Source: Candidatus Amunia macphersoniae
Lineage (GTDB): Bacteria; Chloroflexota; Dormibacteria; Aeolococcales; Aeolococcaceae
Length of the DNA: 64,000 nt
Assembly (NCBI GenBank): GCA_016464795.1
Contig: JAEKNN010000008.1
Coordinates: 1 to 64,000 of the forward strand
Direction of reading: 5' to 3'
Part shown: positions 17,433 to 26,499 of the stretch, piece after piece
Numbering within the stretch: position 1 is the first letter of the stretch
Layout of the letters: each line of letters begins with the position of its first letter
Position numbers and translations under genes: made by a program
Notes under the pieces: generated by a model
Databases searched by the model: none
What the model was told of the DNA's origin: nothing
Seen by the model: only the letters and a program-made list of their open reading frames with translations

Positions 17433-20400
17433 TCACGCCGGATCACCCGCGGCGGTCCACAGCTTGTCCCAGTTGAAGGTCGTGCTCGTCTCGGCAAAGT
17501 GCAACTGATCGGACTTTCCGATGAAGGGGTCACGCAGGTACTTCACCCGGTCGGTACCGTCTGGGCGCACCTCGACGAGCGCGAGGACATAGCGCTCAGC
17601 GGCGTTGAGACCCGTGAGGATCTCATTGCGCGTCACGGTGACAGTCTCCGCGCCGGCGATTCGTCCCTTCACCTCGATGAAATGAAGGTGGCGCGCGAAG
17701 TCAGTCGAGCGGATGTCATACCCCGGGTTGGCAGGTGGCATTCGCTCCGGTTCACGACCGAGCTGTCGTTCAGCGGCCAGCACTGCATCCATGGCCCGGC
17801 ACTCGATCTCCGTGGTGTTTCTCGAGTGTAGAGGCGCTTCATCCGTCTCACCACCCAAGCGGCGGAGTAGTCCGATTGGGGCGACCAGCGCCGCGCCGAC
17901 GACCACTGGAGGAAGTGCCTGCAGCTGCCGTTCCTGGTCAAGCTCCACCATCCTCCGCCGGAGGCGGTCGGCCAGCTCATCGGCACGTGCGCGCGCCCGG
18001 TCGGGGTTCATGCGTGGCTGGCGTCCGTTCCGCGTCTGCTCGGTCAACTCGACGGCGCGGCGGTCCCAATAGTTGATCTCGGCGGTCAGCCGTGCGTTGA
18101 CCGCGGCCTGCACCTTATTTACTCGTGCCTGGGTACGCGCGCGTACCTCACTCAGATGCTCTGGAACTAACGCCTCGATCGCATAGTCGAGCCCTGCGGA
18201 CTCCACGCCGCTTGTCGCCCAGGCTTCGCCAAGCACCGGAATCAGGAGGCGCCGCTCCTCCGTGGTCGCCGGACGGCAGTCCAGATATGGTGCTGGTCCT
18301 GCCGGGGCACGCTCGCCCGCGGAATTGACGGTGACGAACTCGAACGTACGCGACACGACATGCGGCCGGCCGCTTGCACCTGCCCGGGCGTCAGTGATCG
18401 CGTGTTCCAGGAACAGCAGCAGGCGCGGCGTCTCGCTCCAGTCCGCGTCGTCCACGAGCACGGTGCCTTGCGTGAGTGTGGTCCCCTCGCGGGAGCTGAT
18501 CAGGCCGACAACCGCGTCGAGCAGCGGGTGTCCCGGGCAGACGAACTCAGCGGGCGGCTTGCCTTCGAGGGTGATGAACTCCTTGTCAAACGTGACGCGC
18601 TCATAGTGGCGAAGCAGCGCCGCTCGTCCCGGCCGGTTGCGGATCTCTGCCGGGACAAAAGTGAGCTCGAATCGGCCGGGCTCACGTTCGGCTGCTCGGC
18701 CGCCGAGCCGTTCCAGGGCCGCGAGGAAGAATGACCGGATGTAGTGCGGCTGCAGCCTCCGAGCTGCCGCGGCCTCCATCTCTGCTCGAACGGCCTCAAC
18801 CTCGGTCAGGCCCATGACGTCGGCGGCCAAGGCCTGCGCGGCTACCAGCTCGGGAAGCCCTTGACCAATGCTCGCATCGATCACCTCATCGAGGCGTGCT
18901 CGCACCTCGGGTCGCTCTCCATACCGGATCGCTTCCACGAGCAGCTCACGCAGCACGCGCCCGGACAGGGCTTGGCCAAGGACATCGAAGACCTGCCCAC
19001 CCAGTGCGCGGCGCTGCTCGTCGAGCTTCGTCAACAGCCGCTCGTAGACTTCACCTTCTCGCGTGTCCGCGGCGAGTAGGTTCCACATGTGGCAGACCTC
19101 GGTCTGGCCGATCCGGTGGATGCGCCCGAAGCGTTGCTCGATGCGGTTTGGGTTCCAGGGAAGGTCGTAGTTGACAAGCAGGTGCGCCCGCTGCAGGTTC
19201 ACGCCTTCACCGGCCGCATCGGTCGCCACCATCACCGTGACGTCCGGGTCCTGGGTAAAAGCCTCTTGCAGATGGCGGCGTTCCTCGCGATGCACGCCGC
19301 CATGAATCGCGACGACCGCCTCGGCCCGCCCGAAGTAGCGCTGGAGACGGTCCACAAGGTAGTTGAGGGTGTCGCGGTGCTCGGTGAAGATGATGAGCTT
19401 GCGCCGTCGTCCTCGTGAGTCGAACATGTCCGCGCGACCGTCAAGCAGCCCGGCGAGCTGGATCCACTTCGTGTCGGTGCCTGCTACGCGAAGGCGCCGC
19501 GCCAGCTCCTCCAGCTCGCGGAGGGCGTCGATCTCGGCTGAGAGCTCGGCCCGGGTGCGAGCTGCCGACGCTTCATCCACGACTTCCTCTTCCAGGTCCT
19601 CAGCTTCTGCACCCTCACGATCGATGAGGTCGTCGTCGCCGTCTTCCTCGAACAGCTCGGCGAGCCGACGTAGCCGCGGGCTTCCGTCGATTTCGTCTCT
19701 TCCGGCGTCTAGGTCGGCAACGCGCTTCTCCAAGCGCCCCCTACGTCGGAAGAGGGATTGGTAGATCGCCTCCGGTGAGGAGGCCAGCCGCCGCTGGAGA
19801 CCGGTCAGCGCAAAACCGACGACCGCGCGCTGGCTGCCGGCCAGTCGGTCTGCGCGGTTCATCTCCTCGCGCACGTAGCCTGTGACGCGCTCGTACAGCT
19901 CTGTCTCCGGCGGAGAAAGCGGGAATGCCAATGTCGTCGCTCGCCGCTCGGGAAACAGAGGGCGCCCATCGAACCGGAGCAGCTTCTCCTTGACCATCCT
20001 GCGCATGAGGTCGGAGACATCGCCGGCACCAGTCGGCCGGCGCCCCTCGAAGCGGTCGGCGTCAAGCAGCGCGAGGAAGAGCTGGAAGTCCTCTTCCTTG
20101 CCAGCGTGCGGAGTGGCGGTCAGGAGGAGCAGGTGACGAGTGATCCGGCCCAGGAGCCGGCCGAGCCGATACCGCTTGGTTTCACGCACCTCCTCGCCCT
20201 CGAAGTGGGCGCTCATGCGGTGCGCTTCGTCGACCACGACTAGGTCCCATTCGGTGTCGGCGAGACGGGTCTGCAGATCCTCGCTGCGCGAGAGCTGGTC
20301 CATCCGGGCGATGAGCAATGGCTCATCGGCGAAGGGGTTCGCTTGGTAGCTCGCTTCCACTGCGTCCCGGGTGAGGATTGAGAAACGCAGGTTGAACTTC

Positions 20401-20915
20401 TCCGCGAGTTCATCCTGCCACTGAGCCACGAGGCCACCGGGCGCGACGACGAGACACCGCGCCAGGTCGCCGCGCAGCCCCAGCTCCTTAATAAGGAGCC
20501 CAGCCATGATCGTCTTACCGGCCCCTGGGTCATCGGCGAGGAGGAAACGCAACGGCTGCCTCGGCAACATCTCGGCGTAGACCGCCTGGATCTGATGCGG
20601 CAGCGGTTCGAGTAGAGAGAGGTGAACGGCGAGCATTGGATCGAAGAGATGGGCCAGGTGGATGCGTCGCGCCTCTGCGGCGAGACGGAAAGCAGCGCCG
20701 TCCGCGTCGAACGACCACGCAGCCCTCTCCCCACGGACTTCGAGGACCTGCTCGTCGTCTCTGTACAGCAACCGCTCGGCGACGCGCCCCGACGGCTCGC
20801 GGTACGTCAGAGTGACCGCACTCTGGCCGTGCCACGAGAGTGCGACCACCGTCACTTCGAGGCCCGGAACTACGCCGGCAACGATGGCACCGGCAAGCAG
20901 ATCCTCAAGCCGCAC
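17433..20915 (-). CDS. SNF2-type helicase with C-terminal DUF3883 nuclease-like domain
   Basis: 1160 residues. Helicase motifs run in order: Walker A DDPGAGKTIMAGLL (GAGKT 131-135), DEAH 229-232, LLLTATPH, and in the second lobe NPNRIEQRFGRIHRIGQ. The last ~120 residues contain GYDIRSTDFARHLHFIEVKGR, the DUF3883 fold with a D...E-x-K layout like PD-(D/E)XK nucleases, so this protein may both translocate and cut. It starts at GTG (20915), 24 bases after the ImmA-like gene, and ends just before the methylase gene. Together they form one operon with XRE and ImmA-like genes at its head. Confidence 0.9.
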   Translation of the reverse strand: MRLEDLLAGAIVAGVVPGLEVTVVALSWHGQSAVTLTYREPSGRVAERLLYRDDEQVLEVRGERAAWSFDADGAAFRLAAEARRIHLAHLFDPMLAVHLSLLEPLPHQIQAVYAEMLPRQPLRFLLADDPGAGKTIMAGLLIKELGLRGDLARCLVVAPGGLVAQWQDELAEKFNLRFSILTRDAVEASYQANPFADEPLLIARMDQLSRSEDLQTRLADTEWDLVVVDEAHRMSAHFEGEEVRETKRYRLGRLLGRITRHLLLLTATPHAGKEEDFQLFLALLDADRFEGRRPTGAGDVSDLMRRMVKEKLLRFDGRPLFPERRATTLAFPLSPPETELYERVTGYVREEMNRADRLAGSQRAVVGFALTGLQRRLASSPEAIYQSLFRRRGRLEKRVADLDAGRDEIDGSPRLRRLAELFEEDGDDDLIDREGAEAEDLEEEVVDEASAARTRAELSAEIDALRELEELARRLRVAGTDTKWIQLAGLLDGRADMFDSRGRRRKLIIFTEHRDTLNYLVDRLQRYFGRAEAVVAIHGGVHREERRHLQEAFTQDPDVTVMVATDAAGEGVNLQRAHLLVNYDLPWNPNRIEQRFGRIHRIGQTEVCHMWNLLAADTREGEVYERLLTKLDEQRRALGGQVFDVLGQALSGRVLRELLVEAIRYGERPEVRARLDEVIDASIGQGLPELVAAQALAADVMGLTEVEAVRAEMEAAAARRLQPHYIRSFFLAALERLGGRAAEREPGRFELTFVPAEIRNRPGRAALLRHYERVTFDKEFITLEGKPPAEFVCPGHPLLDAVVGLISSREGTTLTQGTVLVDDADWSETPRLLLFLEHAITDARAGASGRPHVVSRTFEFVTVNSAGERAPAGPAPYLDCRPATTEERRLLIPVLGEAWATSGVESAGLDYAIEALVPEHLSEVRARTQARVNKVQAAVNARLTAEINYWDRRAVELTEQTRNGRQPRMNPDRARARADELADRLRRRMVELDQERQLQALPPVVVGAALVAPIGLLRRLGGETDEAPLHSRNTTEIECRAMDAVLAAERQLGREPERMPPANPGYDIRSTDFARHLHFIEVKGRIAGAETVTVTRNEILTGLNAAERYVLALVEVRPDGTDRVKYLRDPFIGKSDQLHFAETSTTFNWDKLWTAAGDPA

Positions 20916-20939
20916 CGCGGCCGACCCTCACTCGAACGC

Positions 20940-21551
20940 TCATGTCGAGAAGAGCGATCCCTGCCCCGCGGGCGTCTTCGGACCACAGGCAGGTGTTCCG
21001 TTGTCATCGCGATGCATCCATCCGCATGTCTCCAAGCGGATGGCCATGGGAGTGACATTCACAGCGAATCTGTCGGCCAGCCTGTAGACGGGTGGCCATC
21101 CTCTCCACGGCGACGGAGGCAGCGCCGCAAGCAGCCGATCGCGGGGCATGAGGAGGGACGCTGAGAACATCTCTGCTTGGCGCTCGACCGGATCCTGGGA
21201 TCCGTCGCGGCACCAGATGCGCTTGCCGTCGAACATGCTCAGCGTTCCGGATCGGATGTCTCCCGCGTGCAGTAGCCAGTGGCCGACTTCATGCCCGACG
21301 GTGTACCGACGCAACCGACCTTCTTTCTCCTCCAGGAGATCGATGTGGCGCTCGTTGAGCAGAACAACCTTCTCCTCCGGGATAAGCTGCCCTAACACCC
21401 GTGAGCCGCCGTCGTCGTCTATCGGCTCCCATGCGAGGCCCAAACCCACGGCATCGAGGAGTCTCTCGACATCAAAGCCAGGAGCCAGGCCATGTCGTCG
21501 CCACACCTCTGCGGCCCTTGCCTCGATCTGCTGCACAGAGATGAAAGTCAT
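20940..21551 (-). CDS. ImmA/IrrE-family metallopeptidase
   Basis: 203 residues. The zinc motif HEVGHWLLH is preceded by the usual region of short strands (KVVLLNERHIDLL) and followed by EAEMFSASLLMP-like ERQAEMFSASLLMPRD, in which the Glu completes the site. The C-terminal part includes LADRFAVNVTPMAIRL, the typical winged region of this family. ImmA proteins cleave partner XRE repressors on induction. Its start overlaps the stop of the XRE gene (ATGA), so the two are co-translated. It likely controls the defence operon below. Confidence 0.9.
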   Translation of the reverse strand: MTFISVQQIEARAAEVWRRHGLAPGFDVERLLDAVGLGLAWEPIDDDGGSRVLGQLIPEEKVVLLNERHIDLLEEKEGRLRRYTVGHEVGHWLLHAGDIRSGTLSMFDGKRIWCRDGSQDPVERQAEMFSASLLMPRDRLLAALPPSPWRGWPPVYRLADRFAVNVTPMAIRLETCGWMHRDDNGTPACGPKTPAGQGSLFST

Positions 21552-21907
21552 TGCGACCCCTCAAGCCGCTTGTAGAACTCCTGCAGCTGAGTGTCCGTCG
21601 CGCCCGGAAGGCGTCGGAGGAAACGGGCGAACTCTATATCCCGTTGCGCGCGCTTCCTGAGTTCACTGGGGACCTTCCCCGCGAGCGCGAGCAATTCCTC
21701 TTCGTCCGTTTGAAGGATAGCGGCGAGTTTCCGGACGGTCTCCTCTCCTGGAGCCTCCCCACGGTCGTTTTCAAGCTTTGACAGGTACGTGAAATCCAGA
21801 CCGAGCTCGGCGGCGACCTGCCGTTGGGTGAGGTTCAGTTCCCGTCGCAGGCGTTGGATGCGTTGGCCGAAAGTCTCTTCAGCTGGCGACGCTGCGGCCT
21901 CGGCCAT
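21548..21907 (-). CDS. XRE-family helix-turn-helix regulator
   Basis: 119 residues from the ATG at 21907, which has AGGAGG seven bases upstream; a longer open frame upstream has no good start. FGQRIQRLRRELNLTQRQV then LGLDFTYLSKLENDRG is a classical Cro/CI-type HTH, followed by a helical region (LAAILQTDEEELLALAGKVP) often seen in regulators paired with ImmA-like proteases. As first gene of the operon it probably represses itself and the cassette through the repeats at 21961-21992. Confidence 0.9.
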   Translation of the reverse strand: MAEAAASPAEETFGQRIQRLRRELNLTQRQVAAELGLDFTYLSKLENDRGEAPGEETVRKLAAILQTDEEELLALAGKVPSELRKRAQRDIEFARFLRRLPGATDTQLQEFYKRLEGSQ

Positions 21908-21960
21908 CCTGGACCTCCTCAGTCCGACGGGTTGCGCGGCGGTGACAGGTTGTAGTAGCC

Positions 21961-21992
21961 TTCCCAACACCAATATTGGGATGGCTTCCCAA
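21961..21992. promoter_or_regulatory. Likely XRE operator upstream of the Hma-like operon
   Basis: Two direct copies of TTCCCAA (21961-21967 and 21986-21992) flank a perfect palindrome CCAATATTGG (21970-21979). The cluster lies 54 bases before the XRE start, in the only AT-rich pocket of the 238-bp space between the XRE and Cap15-like genes. It could also influence the divergent CBASS operon. A clear -35/-10 pair was not assigned. Confidence 0.55.
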
Positions 21993-22145
21993 CCGCAACC
22001 GTAACAGGGACTGAGCTTCGAAAGGAAGCGACGACCGGCGGCGCTCCCGCGGGTGGTTGACATGGCCCTGAGCGAAGACACGACGGCCACCGATCACAGC
22101 TTCGGCGGGTCGGCCCTACCAACGTCACCGAGGTCAAACTGAAGC

Positions 22146-22802
22146 ATGCACAGCTACGCGGTCGACACCAAGGAGCGCACGTGGACTGCCGTCGGCCTAG
22201 CGGCGATTGCAGCCCTCATCGCGGCTGGCATCAGCTCGCTGCTGACGAAGTGGAGCATTGCCATGCCCTGGTACGTCGGCGCGCCCACCCCGGTCGGAGT
22301 GTTCGGCATCCTCTTCTTCCTCTTCGACCGGTGGGGTTGGCCCCTCGCAGCTTGGGTGCACTTGTCGCGCTTGCCTGACCTGCGAGGCACCTGGACCGGC
22401 GTGGTGTGCCGTCGGGACGGCAACACCGTCGAATTGCCCGTCACCGTCTACATCCGACAGACGTGGCAGAACCTCTCCATCGAGCTGAAGACTCAGAATT
22501 CCAGTTCACAGTCGACGATGGCGTCGCTTGATCTCGCCGGTCGGGCGCACACATGCATGACGTACGCCTATACGAATGCGCCCCGCCCGGGAAGCGAGGT
22601 CGACATGCACGCGCACGTCGGCACCGCTACGGTCGAACTCAGCGTCGACGGCCGCAGTGTCACCGGTGATTACTACACGGGGCGTGACCGGCACAGCGTT
22701 GGCACCATCGAGCTGCGGCTTCAGGACCATGCCATTCGCGACACCGCCGATGGACAACACGTGAAGGTGGTGCCACTCGCCGAGAACCAACGTGGAGCTT
22801 GA
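22146..22802 (+). CDS. Cap15-like CBASS membrane effector
   Basis: 218 residues. Two predicted membrane helices come first (TAVGLAAIAALIAAGISSLL, then PVGVFGILFFLFDRWGWPL), followed by a conserved DLRGTWTG opening a soluble strand-rich domain (VTVYIRQTWQNLSIELKTQNSSS to GDYYTGRDRHSVGTIELRL). This is the layout of Cap15: paired transmembrane helices plus a small beta-barrel that binds the cyclic nucleotide and oligomerises in the inner membrane. A CD-NTase gene overlaps its 3' end by 11 bases, which strongly supports the assignment. Confidence 0.85.
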   Translation: MHSYAVDTKERTWTAVGLAAIAALIAAGISSLLTKWSIAMPWYVGAPTPVGVFGILFFLFDRWGWPLAAWVHLSRLPDLRGTWTGVVCRRDGNTVELPVTVYIRQTWQNLSIELKTQNSSSQSTMASLDLAGRAHTCMTYAYTNAPRPGSEVDMHAHVGTATVELSVDGRSVTGDYYTGRDRHSVGTIELRLQDHAIRDTADGQHVKVVPLAENQRGA

Positions 22803-23748
22803 CGACGCTTTCGAGACCTTCTTCGGAGCCATCGCGCTCGGAGCGTTGCCCGAAGGGCGGATCGAGAGCGCCTGGTCGCGACTGCGTGAGTACCTGTGTT
22901 CAGCATATGGCCTCAGCGACCGCGATGTGTTTCTTCAAGGGTCGTACGCGAACGACACGACTGTGAGGCCAGCGTTTCCGCGCGACGAGTATGACGTCGA
23001 CGTAATTACTATGAGCGCGCGGCAGACCCAGTCGACAGACGAGGCGCTCCAGGACCTGGAGGGCGTGCTCGCTCGCGACGGTGACTACGCGAAGCGGATT
23101 GAGCGCAAGACGCCATGCGTGCGGCTACGGTACGCGTCAGACGACTCAGGCTACCTGCACTTCGATGTGGTCCCCGCACGACGCTGCGATTCCGCACCAG
23201 TCGAGATCCCACGTCGTCGCAGCAGCTGGAAGGAGAACGACCCCGAGGGCTATCGGAATTGGTGTCGGAGCCAGGGGTCTCAGTTCATTCGGACGGTGCG
23301 CATGCTGAAGCGCTGGCGCGACATCCACCAGGGTCAGCGCCGCGGCGTCCGCTCCGTTGTGCTTCAGGTGTTGGTAGCGCAGGCGATGCCTTTTGTGGCG
23401 CGCGACGCGCACGCTGTGGCGGGCACGTTCGACGGCATCGCCACCGCCGTGGCGGGCCACCCGGACGCGCCGCCACCGTTGCCACATCCGACTCTGCGGC
23501 GAGAGGACCTCACCGCCAACTGGCCGGACAGCTACTACCAAACCTTCCGAGAGCACATCATCCAGGCGTCACGTGATGCCCGCGAGGCGCTGGCCGATCC
23601 GGACGAGGCGTCGAGCCACCGGCACTGGCGGCGGCTGTTCGGGGACGACTTCCCCCTGTACAGTGGTCCGTCGCGCCAACCCCCGCAGCCACCGCCGGGT
23701 TACCCGAGCGTTCCCCAGCAACCGCCGCGGTCGCGGTGGTATGGGTGA
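22792..23748 (+). CDS. CD-NTase (cGAS/DncV-like cyclic nucleotide synthase) of type II CBASS
   Basis: 318 residues from GTG. Nucleotidyltransferase motifs are intact: GS at 50-51 (LQGSYANDT), the metal pair in DEYDVDV (D68 and D70), and the third Asp at 125 (YLHFDVVPA). It is expected to make a cyclic di- or trinucleotide when phage is sensed and so activate the membrane effector. The end is a flexible proline-rich tail finishing SRWYG, with Gly as the last residue, as needed if Cap2 conjugates this C-terminus to targets. It overlaps Cap2 by eight bases. Confidence 0.93.
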   Translation: MELDDAFETFFGAIALGALPEGRIESAWSRLREYLCSAYGLSDRDVFLQGSYANDTTVRPAFPRDEYDVDVITMSARQTQSTDEALQDLEGVLARDGDYAKRIERKTPCVRLRYASDDSGYLHFDVVPARRCDSAPVEIPRRRSSWKENDPEGYRNWCRSQGSQFIRTVRMLKRWRDIHQGQRRGVRSVVLQVLVAQAMPFVARDAHAVAGTFDGIATAVAGHPDAPPPLPHPTLRREDLTANWPDSYYQTFREHIIQASRDAREALADPDEASSHRHWRRLFGDDFPLYSGPSRQPPQPPPGYPSVPQQPPRSRWYG

Positions 23749-25375
23749 GAGCCTCATAGCCGATCCGGGCCGCGTGCAGTGGGAACTTGCGCGGTTTCAT
23801 GAGCGCGGGCTCGACGTCACCGAGGAGCCGGGCAGCAACGGCGCAACCGTCATCACAACGAGGCTGACCATCGTGGACGCGGAGATCGAGATCCGCGCCG
23901 TGCTCCCCCGTGACTATCCGGATGTAAGCCCGCTGTTCTACGCCGAGGCCGGGTTGCTGGCGCGCCATCAGCATCCACAGGGGGGGAATCTCTGCGTCGC
24001 AGGCGAAGGGGAGTGGTGGCCCTGGCGATCCGTGGCGCAGATTGTTGATGAGGAGGTGCGCGACTTGCTTACCACCTCCCACCTCGACCCGGAGGCCATC
24101 GCAGCCAACGAGGCCGACATGCCCGAGCCGCTGACCGCCATGTTCCCCTATCGGAACCAGGCTGTTGTTCTGGTGCCCGATCCCCTTTGGAACGCCGACG
24201 CGGGACCCGGCCGCGGGGCCCTGCTACTGGAATCTGTCCCCGGACGCGCAGCTCTGCGTCTCGCAACCAGTGCGTCCGGGCTCGGCGCCATCGAGTCCGC
24301 GCTGCGCCAGCGGGTCATCTTCGGCCAGGGTCAAGTACAGCGCGGATTCTGGGTCCAACTCGATCCGCCACCTGCGCCAGATGTAAGCGACGTAATCAGC
24401 CGCGCCCGTGCAGCATATCCGGAGCTCGAAAAGCGCCTGCGCTTTACCGCGGGGAGCGCGCAGCCGGCCACGGTGGTGGTTGGCGCACGGTTCACCGAGG
24501 AAGGGCCGCGACGCGGTGAACATCGGGTTGCATGGTTGTTCGCCGACGTGGTTCAACGACGTCGCCACCAACCCGTCGTGCACCTGACGCGCGCCCAGGC
24601 GCTGACGAAGACCGAACGGGTCAGGCGCATTCCTGAACTGATCGCACTCGCCGACGCCAGCGCGGTCATCGTTGGCGCCGGATCTGTCGGCTCGCCAGTG
24701 GCGCTCGAACTGACGCGCGCAGGCATGGGCACGCTCCACATCTACGACAATGATTTCTACGATGTGAACAATTCTGTGCGGCACACACTGTCCGTTTCCG
24801 AGGCAGGGACGGCCAAGGCCACAGCCGTGGCGCAACAGTGTGCTTCGATGAATCCGTTCGTCGACGTGGTCGCCCATACCGAAACTGTCGGGAACCAGTC
24901 GGACGAGGAGGCGGCTTTGCTGGTCGACCGCATCAGTCACGCCGCAGCCGTCATTGACACGACGGGAATGCCATCGGTGTCTCGACTGCTGCAACGAGCG
25001 GCAAATGCGGCAGGGGTTCCACTCATCACGGCTGGGCTCACCGCTGGAGGCTTCGGTGCCGAGGTGCTCATCTCACGCCCAGGTGGCCCCTGCCGCGACT
25101 GCTTTGCGCTGACACAGCGCGATGCCTCCGTTCCGACACCGATCGCAACTGCGGAGTCGACCGTTACGCCCGTGGGATGCAACGACCCGGCCTTCATCGG
25201 CGCCGGCTTCGAGGCTTCGGAACTGGCAGCCGTCGTCGCGCGAACCTGCGTGGGGCTGATTCCCAGCACCACGTACCCACCCGCCGACTTCGACTGGATG
25301 GTGCTGAACTTCCGCACCCGGAAGCCCCGCGCGCAGGGACCGCTGGAGGTACATCCTGACTGCCAGCGTCACTGA
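23741..25375 (+). CDS. Cap2-like E2-E1 fusion (ubiquitin-conjugation type)
   Basis: 544 residues. The N-terminal E2-like domain includes the active-site region HPQGGNLCVAGEG with Cys85. A linker region follows, and then the E1/ThiF Rossmann domain with VGAGSVGSPVALEL (312-325) and IYDNDFYDVNNSVRH. Cys451, Cys454 and Cys480 lie in the adenylation/crossover part (GGPCRDCFAL, TPVGCNDP). Cap2 proteins prime CD-NTase by conjugating its C-terminus to other molecules. Translation begins at ATG 23741, inside the CD-NTase 3' end. Function is inferred from family and operon. Confidence 0.92.
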   Translation: MGESLIADPGRVQWELARFHERGLDVTEEPGSNGATVITTRLTIVDAEIEIRAVLPRDYPDVSPLFYAEAGLLARHQHPQGGNLCVAGEGEWWPWRSVAQIVDEEVRDLLTTSHLDPEAIAANEADMPEPLTAMFPYRNQAVVLVPDPLWNADAGPGRGALLLESVPGRAALRLATSASGLGAIESALRQRVIFGQGQVQRGFWVQLDPPPAPDVSDVISRARAAYPELEKRLRFTAGSAQPATVVVGARFTEEGPRRGEHRVAWLFADVVQRRRHQPVVHLTRAQALTKTERVRRIPELIALADASAVIVGAGSVGSPVALELTRAGMGTLHIYDNDFYDVNNSVRHTLSVSEAGTAKATAVAQQCASMNPFVDVVAHTETVGNQSDEEAALLVDRISHAAAVIDTTGMPSVSRLLQRAANAAGVPLITAGLTAGGFGAEVLISRPGGPCRDCFALTQRDASVPTPIATAESTVTPVGCNDPAFIGAGFEASELAAVVARTCVGLIPSTTYPPADFDWMVLNFRTRKPRAQGPLEVHPDCQRH

Positions 25376-25895
25376 ACCTTGTGTCTGGGTTGATATCCGG
25401 GCCCGGAGAAGCATCGACGAGGAGGCGTACCGCTACCGCTTCACCGAGACGGGCGGCGGTCTCTTCGGGTGGGAGTCAGCAACCGATGTCGTGGTGTTGC
25501 TGGCGACGAGCCCTGGACCGCGGGCAGAGCACCATCTGCGGAGCTATGTCGGTGACCGCGGTCATCTCGGCGAGGAAATCAGGATGATCTACGACGCGTC
25601 CGATGGACGATGCCGCTTCCTCGGCACGTGGCACACGCACCCGCGTGGACGGGCGGCCCCAAGCCACCGAGACACGTCGACCGCTGCCGGCATGGCTCAA
25701 GAAGTAGAAGTGCAGCTGCCTTCACCCCTTCTGTTGATCAAAGCAACGCTTCCAGTGCTGCGTAGCCGGGTCGGACTGCTATCGGCCTTCCGGTGGGACC
25801 GGGCGAAGAGCAGCTTGGAGCAGTGGGCGATGGTCATCCACGTCATCGACATCAGCTGGGGGAGCGATCGCTTGCGCCACCTTGTAGAGTCTTGA
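25356..25895 (+). CDS. Cap3-like JAMM isopeptidase, apparently CTG-initiated
   Basis: The JAMM metalloprotease site is complete: Glu in FTETGGGLFGWE, HTHP-x6-S-x2-D in WHTHPRGRAAPSHRD. Cap3 removes CD-NTase conjugates made by Cap2. The first ATG/GTG/TTG in frame (25485-25491) is too late, since it would remove the catalytic Glu. The frame is open back to 25308 without ATG, GTG or TTG before TGA. CTG at 25356 has GGAGG (25345-25349) six bases upstream, and ATC at 25353 is the alternative. From CTG the protein has 179 residues and overlaps Cap2 by 20 bases. The domain call is firm; the start is inferred. Confidence 0.85.
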   Translation: MTASVTEPCVWVDIRARRSIDEEAYRYRFTETGGGLFGWESATDVVVLLATSPGPRAEHHLRSYVGDRGHLGEEIRMIYDASDGRCRFLGTWHTHPRGRAAPSHRDTSTAAGMAQEVEVQLPSPLLLIKATLPVLRSRVGLLSAFRWDRAKSSLEQWAMVIHVIDISWGSDRLRHLVES

Positions 25896-26169
25896 CGTCG
25901 GCGCAGCCCGCAGAGTTGTCGTAGGACCGGAGACAGCGCAAGGCTTGCGCTGCCCCCGAGAGGGGACGGTGCATCCATGCGCGTGCCCCGAATCCTCGTT
26001 CCGAAACGCACGGACCCCCAGATTCTCCGCCGCCGAGCGCCTGCAACCCGCCTCACTCAGATGGGTTTGAGGTCCCGCCCCAAGAACTGCCCAGCCGCTT
26101 GGCGAACCCTCGGCCCGCGTTCGCGGACGCTGAAGCCGGCACTCTTGGCGAGCTCTGGGACATGTGACC

Positions 26170-26333
26170 GAGTAGCTGGTGTGGTCTTCCGTCGTCGGCC
26201 ATTCCGAACGCACCACGCACGCATTTCTTCCTTCCCTGACGACCGCGGGTTCGACTGCATCGTCCCGCGCGTCGACGGCGAAGCGATGTGTGCTGTCCAG
26301 GTCAAGGGCCGCATCTGGGTCGCGTACAGCTAG
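26170..26333 (+). pseudogene. Decayed copy of the QVK-protein N-terminus
   Basis: The first part reads LVWSSVVGHSERTTHAFLP and, after a one-base shift, DDRGFDCIVPRVDGEAMCA followed by VQVKGR, then a stop at 26331-26333. This matches residues about 20-67 of the protein at 30567-31583 (VVGHSDRITHVFLP, DDRGVDGIVRRVDDEAMCA, VQVKGR). About 270 bases on the left and 160 on the right of the fragment hold nothing recognisable. It is a partial, frameshifted paralogue 4.2 kb upstream of the intact gene. Confidence 0.75.
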
Positions 26334-26499
26334 ATCTGCACCGTGGTTCGGCGCACCGTGTTGGACGCCCTCGAACGCCGATCTTCGGTCGGCTGTGCCC
26401 GAGGCAGCCGCGCCGGGACACCGAACCGACGTCAGAGCCGCCCCACGTGTGGTTGAGTCGCGGGCATGGTCATAGGTCTGCGCTGCAAGATGCTTGACG

